Source of the DNA: an uncultured Coriobacteriaceae bacterium
GTDB lineage: Bacteria; Actinomycetota; Coriobacteriia; Coriobacteriales; Atopobiaceae
Length of the DNA stretch: 25,609 bases
Assembly: GCA_900552935.1 (NCBI GenBank)
Contig: USBN01000019.1
Span: forward strand, 1-25,609
Direction of reading: 5' to 3'
Below are positions 14,615-22,226 of this stretch, in pieces. The position numbers and the translations under genes are program-made. A model generated the notes under the pieces. That model saw nothing but the letters and a program-made list of their open reading frames with translations, searched no databases and was not told the origin of the DNA. Within the stretch, counting starts at the first letter, position 1; each line of letters begins with the position of its first letter.

Positions 14615-15901
14615 ATGGGACTTCTTAAGGCTGGTATCGGTGCGGCATCTGGCGTTCTTGCCGATCAGTGGCGCGAGTACTTCTACTGTGAGGCCCTCGA
14701 TGCCGACACGCTCGCCGCGAAGGGCCAGAAGCGCACGGGTAACCGCAGCAGTAACAAGCATGGTGAGGAGAACATCATCTCTGACGGCTCGATCGTCGCC
14801 GTGGCTGATGGCCAGTGCATGATTATCGTCGAGGACGGTGCCATCGTCGACGTCTGCTCAGAGCCGGGTAAGTTCGTCTATGACACCGGTACCGAGCCGT
14901 CCGTATTCACGGGCAATCTCGGCGAGAACATCAAGAGGAGCTTCCAGGAAGTCGGCAAGCGCTTCTCCTTCGGTGGTGACACTGGCAAGGACCAGCGCAT
15001 CTACTACTTCAACACCAAGGAGATCATCGGCAACAAGTACGGTACCGCGAGCCCCGTGCCGTTCCGCGTCGTTGACAACAAGATTGGTCTCGACGTCGAC
15101 ATCACGGTCCGCTGCAACGGCGAGTACTCCTACAAGATCGTCGACCCGCTGATGTTCTACAAGAACGTCTGTGGCAACGTTGACACCGTCTACACGCGTG
15201 ACCTGATCGACTCGCAGCTCAAGAGCGAGCTGCTGACGGCGCTCCAGCCCGCCTTCGCGCGTATCTCCGAGATGGGCATTCGCTACAGCGCGGTGCCGGC
15301 TCACACCAAGGAGCTCGCTGCCGCCCTCAACGAGGAGCTCAGCTATGAGTGGCGCGATCGTCGCGGTATCGAGGTCGCTGCCTTTGGCGTCAACACGATC
15401 AGCGCCCCTGAGGACCAGGAGCAGATGATTCGTGACCTCCAGAGGGCTGCCGTCATGGCCAACCCGACTATGGCCGCCGCAAACATCGCGGCCGCCCAGA
15501 GCGATGCCATGCGCACCGCTGCGGCGAACCCTGCCGGTGCCGCCATGGGCTTCATGGGCATGGGCATGGCAGGTGGCATGGGCGGCATGAACGCCGCGCA
15601 GCTCTTCGCCCAGGGCCAGCAGCAGGCCGCCCAGATGCCGGCTCAGCAGGCCCCGATGCAGCAGGCTCCCGCTCAGGCAGCTCCCGGCATGGCGGGCGCG
15701 GCTGTCGCCGCCGGTGGTGCTCCTACCGGTTCCTGGACTTGCTCGTGCGGTGCCGTCAACACGGGTAACTTCTGCTCGACGTGCGGTTCTCCCAAGCCCG
15801 CCCCGGCTGCCCCCCAGGCTCCCGCCGAGTGGTACTGCCCGTCCTGCGGCACGAAGAACTCCGGCAACTTCTGTATGAGCTGCGGCACGCCGAAGCCGTA
15901 G
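14615..15901 (+). CDS. SPFH-domain protein with C-terminal double zinc ribbon, YdjI-like
   Basis: A 428-residue protein. Residues about 40-280 form an SPFH (flotillin/band-7) fold with the family features DGQCMIIVEDGAIVDV, PFRVVDNKIGLDVDITVRC and GIEVAAFGVNTI. A Met/Ala/Gln/Gly-rich linker (about 285-370) follows, then two zinc ribbons: C376-x-C378/C387-x2-C390 and C408-x2-C411/C420-x2-C423. No N-terminal membrane segment is seen; such proteins dock on the membrane through partners. Databases often label them virion-core-like. The start is ATG 14615 with AAAGGA ahead; the in-frame extension upstream is unlike the family. The 117-base gap behind the zinc-ribbon gene holds a GCCCCGCGGGGC palindrome, so coupling may be partial. 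No PspA homologue, the usual third partner, is in the window. Confidence 0.85.
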   Translation: MGLLKAGIGAASGVLADQWREYFYCEALDADTLAAKGQKRTGNRSSNKHGEENIISDGSIVAVADGQCMIIVEDGAIVDVCSEPGKFVYDTGTEPSVFTGNLGENIKRSFQEVGKRFSFGGDTGKDQRIYYFNTKEIIGNKYGTASPVPFRVVDNKIGLDVDITVRCNGEYSYKIVDPLMFYKNVCGNVDTVYTRDLIDSQLKSELLTALQPAFARISEMGIRYSAVPAHTKELAAALNEELSYEWRDRRGIEVAAFGVNTISAPEDQEQMIRDLQRAAVMANPTMAAANIAAAQSDAMRTAAANPAGAAMGFMGMGMAGGMGGMNAAQLFAQGQQQAAQMPAQQAPMQQAPAQAAPGMAGAAVAAGGAPTGSWTCSCGAVNTGNFCSTCGSPKPAPAAPQAPAEWYCPSCGTKNSGNFCMSCGTPKP

Positions 15902-15920
15902 TGGCATAAGCGTCTGCTTT

Positions 15921-15960
15921 GGGCGCGGGACGTTCGAGCCTCCCTTCCGCACCCGCGCCC
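15921..15960. repeat. Inverted repeat between SPFH and lipoprotein genes
   Basis: GGGCGCGGG (15921-15929) and CCCGCGCCC (15952-15960) are perfect reverse complements with a 22-base loop and no T tract. It may attenuate or process a shared transcript. Confidence 0.55.
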
Positions 15961-16011
15961 GGGCAGGCGCCGAGAGACGACTAGCAAAGCAAGCGGGAGA
16001 AAGGACAAGAC

Positions 16012-16848
16012 ATGAAGAAGACGGCGAACCTCTGGCGGAGGATGCTCGTTGGCATCGCGCTCATGCTCACCATGTGCCTCGCCCTTGTGGGCTGCGGCGG
16101 CGGTGGTGGCTCGGCTGAGTCAAAGCTTATCGGCTACTGGGAGCTTTCCGGCGGCACTCTCGAAGGCGAAGAGCTCGATGATGAGTTTATCCAGATGATG
16201 AAGGACTGGGATGCTCACATGATCATCCACTTCGCCGAGGACGGTAAGTGCGAGGTGGACATGTTCGGTGACGTCTATGACGCCGCATGGGATGCCAAGG
16301 CCAAGACCATGGAATGGGAGGGAGAGACCGTCGAGTTCAAGCTTGACGGTGACACCCTGAGCATCGTTGACGGATCGGATCACATCGAGTTCAAGAAGGG
16401 CAACTCGACCGACCTTGCCTCCTTCATCGAGACCGATCGCTCCAACATGACTCGCAGCGGCACCGATTCCACCACGGACCCTGACGTCGAGCCTGCCATG
16501 GTTCCCCTTGATCCCGTCCAGACCATCGCTGATGACGAGTGGATCACCGCCACGGTCGACGCGAAGTACGCTGACGAGTACGGCTACGTTGGTCTTGTCA
16601 TTTCCGTCAGGAACAACTCCAACGAGAACGTCACGCTCTATTCGCCCACCGGCATGAACTACGTCGACAACGTCGAGCACGAGGCCTGGTTCAGCTGCAG
16701 CCTGACGCCCGGAGAGACCATGACCACCGAGCTCTACTACGACGGCATCACCTCTGTGGATCAGCTCGTCAATATCACCCTCAACCTCGGCCTTTACTAT
16801 ACCGAGTCCTATGACGACATCTGCAGCTACAGCACTGTCGTCATGTAG
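16012..16848 (+). CDS. Predicted lipoprotein of unknown function
   Basis: A 278-residue secreted lipoprotein. It has a positively charged N-terminus (MKKTANLWRRM), a hydrophobic stretch, and lipobox LVGC with lipidated Cys28, followed by a Gly-rich tether. Residues about 38-130 look like a small beta-barrel, lipocalin-like domain (LIGYWELSGGTLEGEEL, then WEGETVEFKLDGDTLSIV). After a Thr/Asp-rich linker, a second beta domain begins near 165 (VSVRN-type pattern VGLVISVRNNSNENVTLYSP), resembling extracellular immunoglobulin-like modules. The start is ATG 16012 with AAAGGA upstream. It lies 110 bases behind the SPFH gene in the same direction and ahead of a terminator, so it may be the last gene of that cluster. 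I do not recognise a function. Confidence 0.82.
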   Translation: MKKTANLWRRMLVGIALMLTMCLALVGCGGGGGSAESKLIGYWELSGGTLEGEELDDEFIQMMKDWDAHMIIHFAEDGKCEVDMFGDVYDAAWDAKAKTMEWEGETVEFKLDGDTLSIVDGSDHIEFKKGNSTDLASFIETDRSNMTRSGTDSTTDPDVEPAMVPLDPVQTIADDEWITATVDAKYADEYGYVGLVISVRNNSNENVTLYSPTGMNYVDNVEHEAWFSCSLTPGETMTTELYYDGITSVDQLVNITLNLGLYYTESYDDICSYSTVVM

Positions 16849-16893
16849 CTCTTCGTGCGATAGCCGTCCGTTAGCGAGCTAAGTCATGAACGA

Positions 16894-16930
16894 GGGGCCG
16901 GGACGCTTCGAGTGTCCCGGCCCCATTTCT
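16894..16930 (+). terminator. Terminator behind the lipoprotein gene
   Basis: GGGGCCGGGAC (16894-16904) pairs perfectly with GTCCCGGCCCC (16914-16924) around a nine-base loop, followed by the weak T tract ATTTCT. The remaining bases to 17076 show no gene. Confidence 0.75.
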
Positions 16931-17076
16931 GTGCGCTGGCGAGGCGGCGATGCGGAGGGGTGTGGTGCTCGAGCATACGCGTGGGGAAACGGCGGTCGTG
17001 CTGGGGCGAGGGACTGCGCCGCTATCACGTTCCGTGTCCGCTGCGCCCCCAGCCGTCCGCCACGCGGCGCTGGCGT

Positions 17077-17706
17077 TTACTTGTCGCCGATGCGCGGGAC
17101 GATGGAGCCTTCCGCCACGGCATGCACGGCGAGGCGGAGGATGTTGTCATAGCCCGTCTTGGCGAGGATCTCTCCGATGCGGCGCTTGACCGTGCCTTCG
17201 CTCATGAAGAGCTCACTGGCGATCTCCTTGCGGCTCTTGGCCTCGCAGACGAGGCGGAGAATCTGGATCTCCTCATCCGTGAGGGCCGCGCTTCCGGAGA
17301 AGACGGAATCCGGAGCCTTGGGGAAGGTCGAATAGCCGGAGTCCGTGGAGCGCATCACGGAGAGTAGCTCCGAGATGCCGACGTTCTTGTACACGAAGCT
17401 GTCGACCCCGGCGTCACGCGCCTGCTCGACGAAGGTGATGTCCGGCATGCCCGTCATGATGACGACGCGCGTCCCGGGAGAGTCTCGCTTGATGCGCTTG
17501 GCGGCCACTATGCCGCTCGAGTCATTCTCGGTGCAGACGTCCATGAGGGCGAGGTCGACGCCGCCCCTGGCAACGAAGCCAGGTGCATCGGCGGCATCTG
17601 CGAGCGAGACGACGACATGCATGTCTGGCTGGGAATCGATGGTGGAGACGAGGCTTTCCCTGAGCATCGCTTGGTCTTCGACGATCAGCACGCCAATGGT
17701 TTCCAT
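17077..17706 (-). CDS. NarL/FixJ-type response regulator, REC plus LuxR HTH
   Basis: A 209-residue DNA-binding response regulator. The receiver domain has the acidic pair E10-D11, phosphoacceptor D56 (LALMDVCTEND), the conserved Thr in VVIMTGMPD and Lys in SFVYKNVG. A LuxR-type helix-turn-helix follows at about 148-200 (LTDEEIQILRLVCEAKSRKE, then SEGTVKRRIGEIL). The start is ATG 17706-17704. Its ribosome site GAGAGGTGA overlaps the stop of the upstream kinase gene, with only four bases between stop and start, so translation is probably coupled. It is the last gene of a three-gene minus-strand operon and is very likely phosphorylated by the adjacent NarX-type kinase. An in-frame ATG 27 bases earlier would lie inside the kinase gene. 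Confidence 0.92.
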   Translation of the reverse strand: METIGVLIVEDQAMLRESLVSTIDSQPDMHVVVSLADAADAPGFVARGGVDLALMDVCTENDSSGIVAAKRIKRDSPGTRVVIMTGMPDITFVEQARDAGVDSFVYKNVGISELLSVMRSTDSGYSTFPKAPDSVFSGSAALTDEEIQILRLVCEAKSRKEIASELFMSEGTVKRRIGEILAKTGYDNILRLAVHAVAEGSIVPRIGDK

Positions 17707-17710
17707 GTGA

Positions 17711-19180
17711 TCACCTCTCGGGAATGCCGACATTGATAACGAAGGGGGATTTGCTCGCGATTTCGAGGAAACCGCCGAGGGACTCGACGGCGCGTCTCAT
17801 GCCCGCGATGCCCGTGCCACTCGTGATGTCCGCGCTCTTTGCCATGCCGTTGCCGTCATCATACGCGACGAGTGTGACGTAGCGGGCGCCGTGCGAGGCC
17901 TCTTTGCGCCCAAGCTGGATTTCGACCGTGTGGGCATGGCCGTGCTTGCAGGCGTTGGTTGCCGTCTCGCGGATGACGTCGACGAGCGTCGCTGCCACCC
18001 GAGGGTTTGTGGGCAGCTCGCCTGTGACCTCGATTTCTACGCCCACGAGGGCGAACGCGGAGACGACGGCGGCGAGGGCGGCGCTGGCATCCCCGGCATC
18101 CCCGCGCAGGTCATTCATGACCGTGGCGATGAGCTCCTTGAGCTCTGCGACGGAGGCGTCGTCGATGCGCTGTTCCTCGAGGTACCGGTGGATGATGGAG
18201 AGACGTTGACCAACGACGTCATGGACGCGGGCTCGCATCTTTAGGTGCGCCTCTCCCTCGGCGACGAGGCCGACGAGCGACATCTGCTCCCGAATGGCCT
18301 CGGTTGCATCTTTGAGGTCGAGGTTTGCCCGCCAGAGATTGCGGTTGGCAAGGGCGAGGTCGGTCACGTCGAGCGCGAGCGTCATTTGCCTCTCGTCGTT
18401 CTCTAATATCTCCCTAGTGAAGAGCTTGTACGTATCGTTGGGAAGGCGAATGAGGAGCTTCTCGTTTCCCTCGCCTGAAAGCAGCGGGACTCCCTGCAAA
18501 TTCGCGATGGTGCGAAGGGGCTCCGCAATGCGGTCGAGGCGCTCCCACATGTTACTAAGGTCTCCAAGGTCGGTCGGGAGATCGAGAATGCCGAGCGTGT
18601 CTCGCATGGTGTTGTTCATAAGCGCGAAAGCTGATCTGTGTTCTGTGGCGAGGATGCCCACCGGAATGACGTTGACGGTCTCGATGACGGAGAGCTTCGA
18701 GAGCTTTTCCGTGCGACGGATGGCGTCGACGCAGATCGCCGCGGTGGTCCTGAAGAGGAAGTACGCCACGTCAAGAATCGCGACGATGGTCCAACTTGGG
18801 CCGAGAAGCCTGAGCGCGGGTGGCGTGCAGAGCGCCATGAACGTTATCTCCGGAATCATCACCGGATGTTTTAGGTAGATGCAAAAGGCGATGCCGTATG
18901 TCACGGTGATGACATTGCCCCAGAGGAAGTGACCCCATTGGGACGCGAGGATCGTGTCCGCCGCGAAGGTGCCTGTGTTCGAGAGGACGCCAATCATGTA
19001 GTCCGCTGCGAGGAAGAGGTGGTTCGCGACGCCTATCTCGTAGAAGAGGCCGATAAAGGCGAGGCGGCGGTTGCGTCCGGCTGCGGTGAGGGGGACGTGA
19101 ACGAGCTGGAGGCAGCAGCTGATGAAGCTACCTACGAAGAGCAGGAGCAGGGATGTCTCGTTGAAGACGCCGGGCATCAT
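17711..19180 (-). CDS. NarX-type membrane sensor histidine kinase
   Basis: A 489-residue kinase. The first about 175 residues form five or six membrane segments with no large external loop. A PAS-like or linker region follows (about 185-290), then a dimerisation/phosphoacceptor helix of the HisKA_3 class with His320 in RARVHDVVGQRL. The ATPase domain has N-box ETATNACKHGHA, a G1-type DDGNGM and a G2-type GTGIAGMRRAVESLGG. The ATPase site therefore looks complete. The start is ATG 19180-19178, with GGGAGA upstream on the minus strand; it shares the bases ATGA with the stop of the upstream sensor gene, so the two are translationally coupled. HisKA_3 kinases pair with NarL/LuxR regulators, which is exactly what follows. 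The signal is unknown. Confidence 0.9.
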   Translation of the reverse strand: MMPGVFNETSLLLLFVGSFISCCLQLVHVPLTAAGRNRRLAFIGLFYEIGVANHLFLAADYMIGVLSNTGTFAADTILASQWGHFLWGNVITVTYGIAFCIYLKHPVMIPEITFMALCTPPALRLLGPSWTIVAILDVAYFLFRTTAAICVDAIRRTEKLSKLSVIETVNVIPVGILATEHRSAFALMNNTMRDTLGILDLPTDLGDLSNMWERLDRIAEPLRTIANLQGVPLLSGEGNEKLLIRLPNDTYKLFTREILENDERQMTLALDVTDLALANRNLWRANLDLKDATEAIREQMSLVGLVAEGEAHLKMRARVHDVVGQRLSIIHRYLEEQRIDDASVAELKELIATVMNDLRGDAGDASAALAAVVSAFALVGVEIEVTGELPTNPRVAATLVDVIRETATNACKHGHAHTVEIQLGRKEASHGARYVTLVAYDDGNGMAKSADITSGTGIAGMRRAVESLGGFLEIASKSPFVINVGIPER

Positions 19181-20955
19181 GCGTCATCTCCCAAGCGGAC
19201 CCTCGCGACGAGCCTGAGCTCGCCGGCGTCACCGGAAAGGACGAAGATTACGTCGCGCGCCTCGAGGGTGCGCTCGAGCTCGACCGCCTGGGGTCGAGCC
19301 AGGAGGTTGTCATCATCGTCAGACTCGAGCACCGCGCGGAGCTCCGCTGTTCCGTCGGGGCGAGTGCCAAGGTGATAGAGCAGGCTGGGCTTCTTCGTGT
19401 CGAGCGCAACGAAGGCGAAGTCATAGATGCAGTCATAGAGCGTGCTCATCTCGCTCGTGGCGAGGGCATGGGGAAGATCGACGACGGCAGCGCAGTCGAT
19501 GCCGACCGCGCGAAGGTCGCTCGCGAGCTCGTTGGCGATGAGGACGATGCGGTCTCGGTTGAGCTCGGGGTCCTCGCTGGTCGAAAGGACAAGGGAGCCT
19601 TTGCGCTTGCTATAAGCGACGAGCATGCGCGCCCGTTCGACCTCGCGCCGGCGTTCCTCGTCGTGGCCGGGGCCCTCCGGAAGCGTATCCAGGATTCTCG
19701 CCGCCCGCGAGAGGGACGTGGCGAGAGCCGCCTCGATCTCATCGACGAGCTTGCGCTCTGCCTCTACGCCGGCGAGGGCCTTGGCAACCTGCACTTGAGC
19801 GCTAAGTACCTCGCTGTCGCGGAGGAGCTCCGCGTGGACCCGCTCGAGCTCGGCATGGACATGGTCAAGACCGCTGACGTCCTGCGCGAGAATTGCGGCC
19901 CCGCCCGAAATAGGCCAGACCCTTGTGACCTCGTGCTCGCCCGTTCGCATGGAGATGGCCCCGTCGCCCTTGCTTTTGGCGAGCTCTTCGAGCAGGTGGC
20001 GGACGGTGTCGCGCCGGACGGACTCCGCCTTAGTTGTGGCGAGGTAGGTTTTGCCGTCGAGGTCGACGATGCGCAGGTCAAGGGGGATCTTCGAAAAGGA
20101 TTTATCGAACCTGACCATGGACGGAATGAGCCCGAGGTCGAGTGAGAGTTCGAGGGCCGTCACTACGAGCGAGGCATAGACGAGCGAGAAGTTGAGGCGC
20201 ATTGCGAAGGGGAGGCGGAACACATAACCGAGCATGTAGAGAACGCCAACCAGAAAGACGCCCACAATGATGACGATGAATGTACGGAGGTGCTTTCGCG
20301 ACGCGCGGGCGAGGCAGACGAAGAAGCCGGCGTAGCAGAGGACGTTCCAGATCATGAAGAGCCAGTAGCCGCCGCGGTACTCATACTCACCCACTACGCC
20401 CGGGTTAGGCGAGTCGAACGAGAAGACGAGCTGATGGAGGTTGTTGGAGAAGACGAGCAGGATGAGGGCGCAGGCGAGGGCGATGAGGCCGCATTTGATG
20501 TCGCGGGCGGCGGGGGAGCGGTCGAGGCCCGTGGCGCGCCCACCAATCAGCAGGGTGAGCAGCGGGATGACCGTCATGGGGACGTAGTAGAAGTACCAGC
20601 AGAAAATGCCGAGCCAGAGGCTGTGCGTCTTCCACTTGATGATGGCGTCGAGCATCCATAATACGAGGAAGATCGCGATGCCAGCGAGGTAGATGCGGTT
20701 CTTGCGGTCGAGGCAACGGAGATAGGCGGAGACTCCCCAGAGCGAGAAGGCCGAACTCGCGATGCGCATGTGGACCGCACGGTCTCCCATCCACCTGAAC
20801 CGGACGTTGCCCTGCGGAACCGGGGGAATGGGCGGCCCCGCAAAGGCCATGGCGGCGATGACGAGGGCGAGGAACACGACGGCGATCGCGCCGCAGACGA
20901 CGAAGACCCCACGCTTGCGGGCCAGGTTTCTTGCCGACTTGATTGGGCTGGCCAT
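19177..20955 (-). CDS. 7TM kinase-like sensor lacking a recognisable ATPase domain
   Basis: A 592-residue membrane protein. After a short basic N-terminus come a first hydrophobic segment at about 15-40 and six more between about 70 and 280, resembling the histidine-kinase N-terminal 7TM region. A PAS-like segment follows (LGLIPSMVRFDKSFSKIPLD, then VWPISGGAAILAQDVSGLD), and then a long coiled coil (about 365-440). The C-terminal part keeps the family-like stretch VAYSKRKGSLVL but has no N-box, G1 or G2 box and no HisKA phosphoacceptor motif, so it is probably not a kinase. The start is ATG 20955-20953 with GGGAGGTGA directly ahead. The much longer open frame upstream is Pro/Arg low-complexity and is rejected. 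Its stop overlaps the kinase start (ATGA), making it the first gene of the signalling operon. Confidence 0.8.
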   Translation of the reverse strand: MASPIKSARNLARKRGVFVVCGAIAVVFLALVIAAMAFAGPPIPPVPQGNVRFRWMGDRAVHMRIASSAFSLWGVSAYLRCLDRKNRIYLAGIAIFLVLWMLDAIIKWKTHSLWLGIFCWYFYYVPMTVIPLLTLLIGGRATGLDRSPAARDIKCGLIALACALILLVFSNNLHQLVFSFDSPNPGVVGEYEYRGGYWLFMIWNVLCYAGFFVCLARASRKHLRTFIVIIVGVFLVGVLYMLGYVFRLPFAMRLNFSLVYASLVVTALELSLDLGLIPSMVRFDKSFSKIPLDLRIVDLDGKTYLATTKAESVRRDTVRHLLEELAKSKGDGAISMRTGEHEVTRVWPISGGAAILAQDVSGLDHVHAELERVHAELLRDSEVLSAQVQVAKALAGVEAERKLVDEIEAALATSLSRAARILDTLPEGPGHDEERRREVERARMLVAYSKRKGSLVLSTSEDPELNRDRIVLIANELASDLRAVGIDCAAVVDLPHALATSEMSTLYDCIYDFAFVALDTKKPSLLYHLGTRPDGTAELRAVLESDDDDNLLARPQAVELERTLEARDVIFVLSGDAGELRLVARVRLGDDA

Positions 20956-21016
20956 CGTCACCTCCCCATGGCGAGACTCATGCATCTTCGGTACTTCTAG
21001 GATACGCGACCGTGGG

Positions 21017-21032
21017 TGGGTCACGTGTCCCA
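21017..21032. promoter_or_regulatory. Possible operator: 16-base near-palindrome centred on CACGTG
   Basis: TGGGTCACGTGTCCCA is symmetric except for one pair. It lies about 62 bases upstream of the sensor start and could be the site through which the LuxR-type regulator controls its own operon. That function is inferred only. Confidence 0.4.
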
Positions 21033-21085
21033 AGCTCGCCATTCTCGGTGCGCGGGCAGGCGGGTGGGTGGGCGTGCGGTCGGGC

Positions 21086-21120
21086 GCGGGCTGCCGGGCG
21101 CGTGCGGGCTGCCGGGCGCG
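21086..21120. repeat. Two perfect 17-base direct repeats, period 18
   Basis: GCGGGCTGCCGGGCGCG occurs at 21086-21102 and 21104-21120. Related GGGTGGGTGGGCGTGCGG-type sequence flanks both sides. Confidence 0.75.
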
Positions 21121-21305
21121 GGCAGGTGGATGGGCGTGCGGGTGCGTGCGGACGGCCGGGCGCTCGCACGGGGCGGGCAATTTATGTCTCTGCCGTCTGG
21201 CGATTGCCTGCGGGCGTGAGTCGCCTACTCCTGTACACTCAATTGGATTATGTAAATCACCCGCATGTGCCCATGGGGATGAGCGTGCCTTACGAGGGGA
21301 GAGAC

Positions 21306-22079
21306 ATGGAAGATACCGAGAAGGACGCGCGCGAGCGTGAAGTCCGCGTTATCGAGGTCAAGCAGAGCGTGTTCGCGAGCAACGATCGCGCGGCGGACAC
21401 TCTCCGCGACGAGCTCCGTGCTCGCAAGACCTTCCTGCTCAACTTGATGAGCAGCCCCGGCTCGGGCAAGACCACAACGCTCGCGCGCACCATCGAGGCT
21501 CTTGCCGGCGAGCTTTCTATCGGCGTTATGGAAGCGGACATCGACTCAGACGTCGACGCGCGCGCCATGGCCGCGACGGGCGTCACGGCGATTCAGCTCC
21601 ACACGGGCGGCATGTGCCACCTCGATGCCGCTATGTGCCGCCAGGGCCTCGCGGAGCTCGAGGCCGCCGCCGAGGATGCGGGCACGGCTCCCCTCGACCT
21701 CGCGATTCTCGAGAACGTGGGCAACCTCGTGTGTCCGGCGGAGTTCGATACGGGCGCGAGCGTGAACGTCGCGATCCTTTCCGTGCCGGAGGGCGACGAT
21801 AAGCCCCTCAAGTATCCGCTGATGTTCGAGGTCTGCGACGTCGTCCTCGTCAATAAGATGGACGTGGCGCCGTACTTCGACTTTGACCTCGCGCGCTGCG
21901 AGGAGAACGTCCGCCTGCGAAACCCCGGCGCCAAGGTCATCCCGATGAGCGCCAAGACGGGGGAGGGCACAGACGCGTGGGCGGCATGGCTGCGCGCCGC
22001 CGTCGTCGCGTGGAAGACCGGCAAGTTCGAGAAGGCCACGCCGGCCAACAGCGAGGCCCCGCACTATCCAGGCGAGTAG
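21306..22079 (+). CDS. hypB: HypB, GTPase for hydrogenase nickel insertion
   Basis: A 257-residue SIMIBI-class GTPase that delivers nickel with HypA to [NiFe] hydrogenase precursors. The P-loop SSPGSGKTT is at residues 49-57. It has the switch-region metal-site segment GGMCHLDAAM, ENVGNLVCPAEFDTGA with its conserved Cys, and the guanine-specificity motif NKMD. The N-terminal CxxGC nickel site and the His-rich stretch of E. coli-type or storage-type HypB are absent. This is the short form, as in many archaea and anaerobes. The start is ATG 21306, with GAGGGGAGAG ahead; in-frame ATGs at 21273 and 21279 have no ribosome site. It is followed 147 bases later by a Fe-S flavoprotein and then hypA. 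No hydrogenase structural gene is in the window. Confidence 0.93.
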   Translation: MEDTEKDAREREVRVIEVKQSVFASNDRAADTLRDELRARKTFLLNLMSSPGSGKTTTLARTIEALAGELSIGVMEADIDSDVDARAMAATGVTAIQLHTGGMCHLDAAMCRQGLAELEAAAEDAGTAPLDLAILENVGNLVCPAEFDTGASVNVAILSVPEGDDKPLKYPLMFEVCDVVLVNKMDVAPYFDFDLARCEENVRLRNPGAKVIPMSAKTGEGTDAWAAWLRAAVVAWKTGKFEKATPANSEAPHYPGE

Positions 22080-22226
22080 CGGCGGGCTACGTCATCCGCT
22101 GCGGCGGCCGTGTGCCATGCGGGAAGCGCGCATCTTGCCTGTTCCCCGTCGCCCGCGCCCGCACACCCGCGCGCACGCGTCCGTCTCCCAGATCCGCCCC
22201 TTACGCCCCAACCCAGAGGAGTGACC

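Larger units (their letters stand above)
20956..21305. other. Divergent intergenic region between the signalling operon and hypB
   Basis: 350 bases with no credible gene. The half nearer the signalling operon carries a CACGTG-centred palindrome (21017-21032). The middle (about 21050-21180) is extremely GC-rich with short direct repeats. The hypB-proximal part turns AT-rich around 21234-21256, with TACACT (21234-21239) and TATGTA as weak -10 candidates but no good -35 box. It must hold promoters for both directions. Confidence 0.6.

Noticed and set aside
20956..21180. N-terminal extension of the 7TM sensor (75 extra codons)
   Set aside because: The extension is Pro/Arg/Ala low-complexity translated from GC repeats and has no ribosome site, whereas ATG 20955 has a near-perfect GGGAGGTGA ahead.
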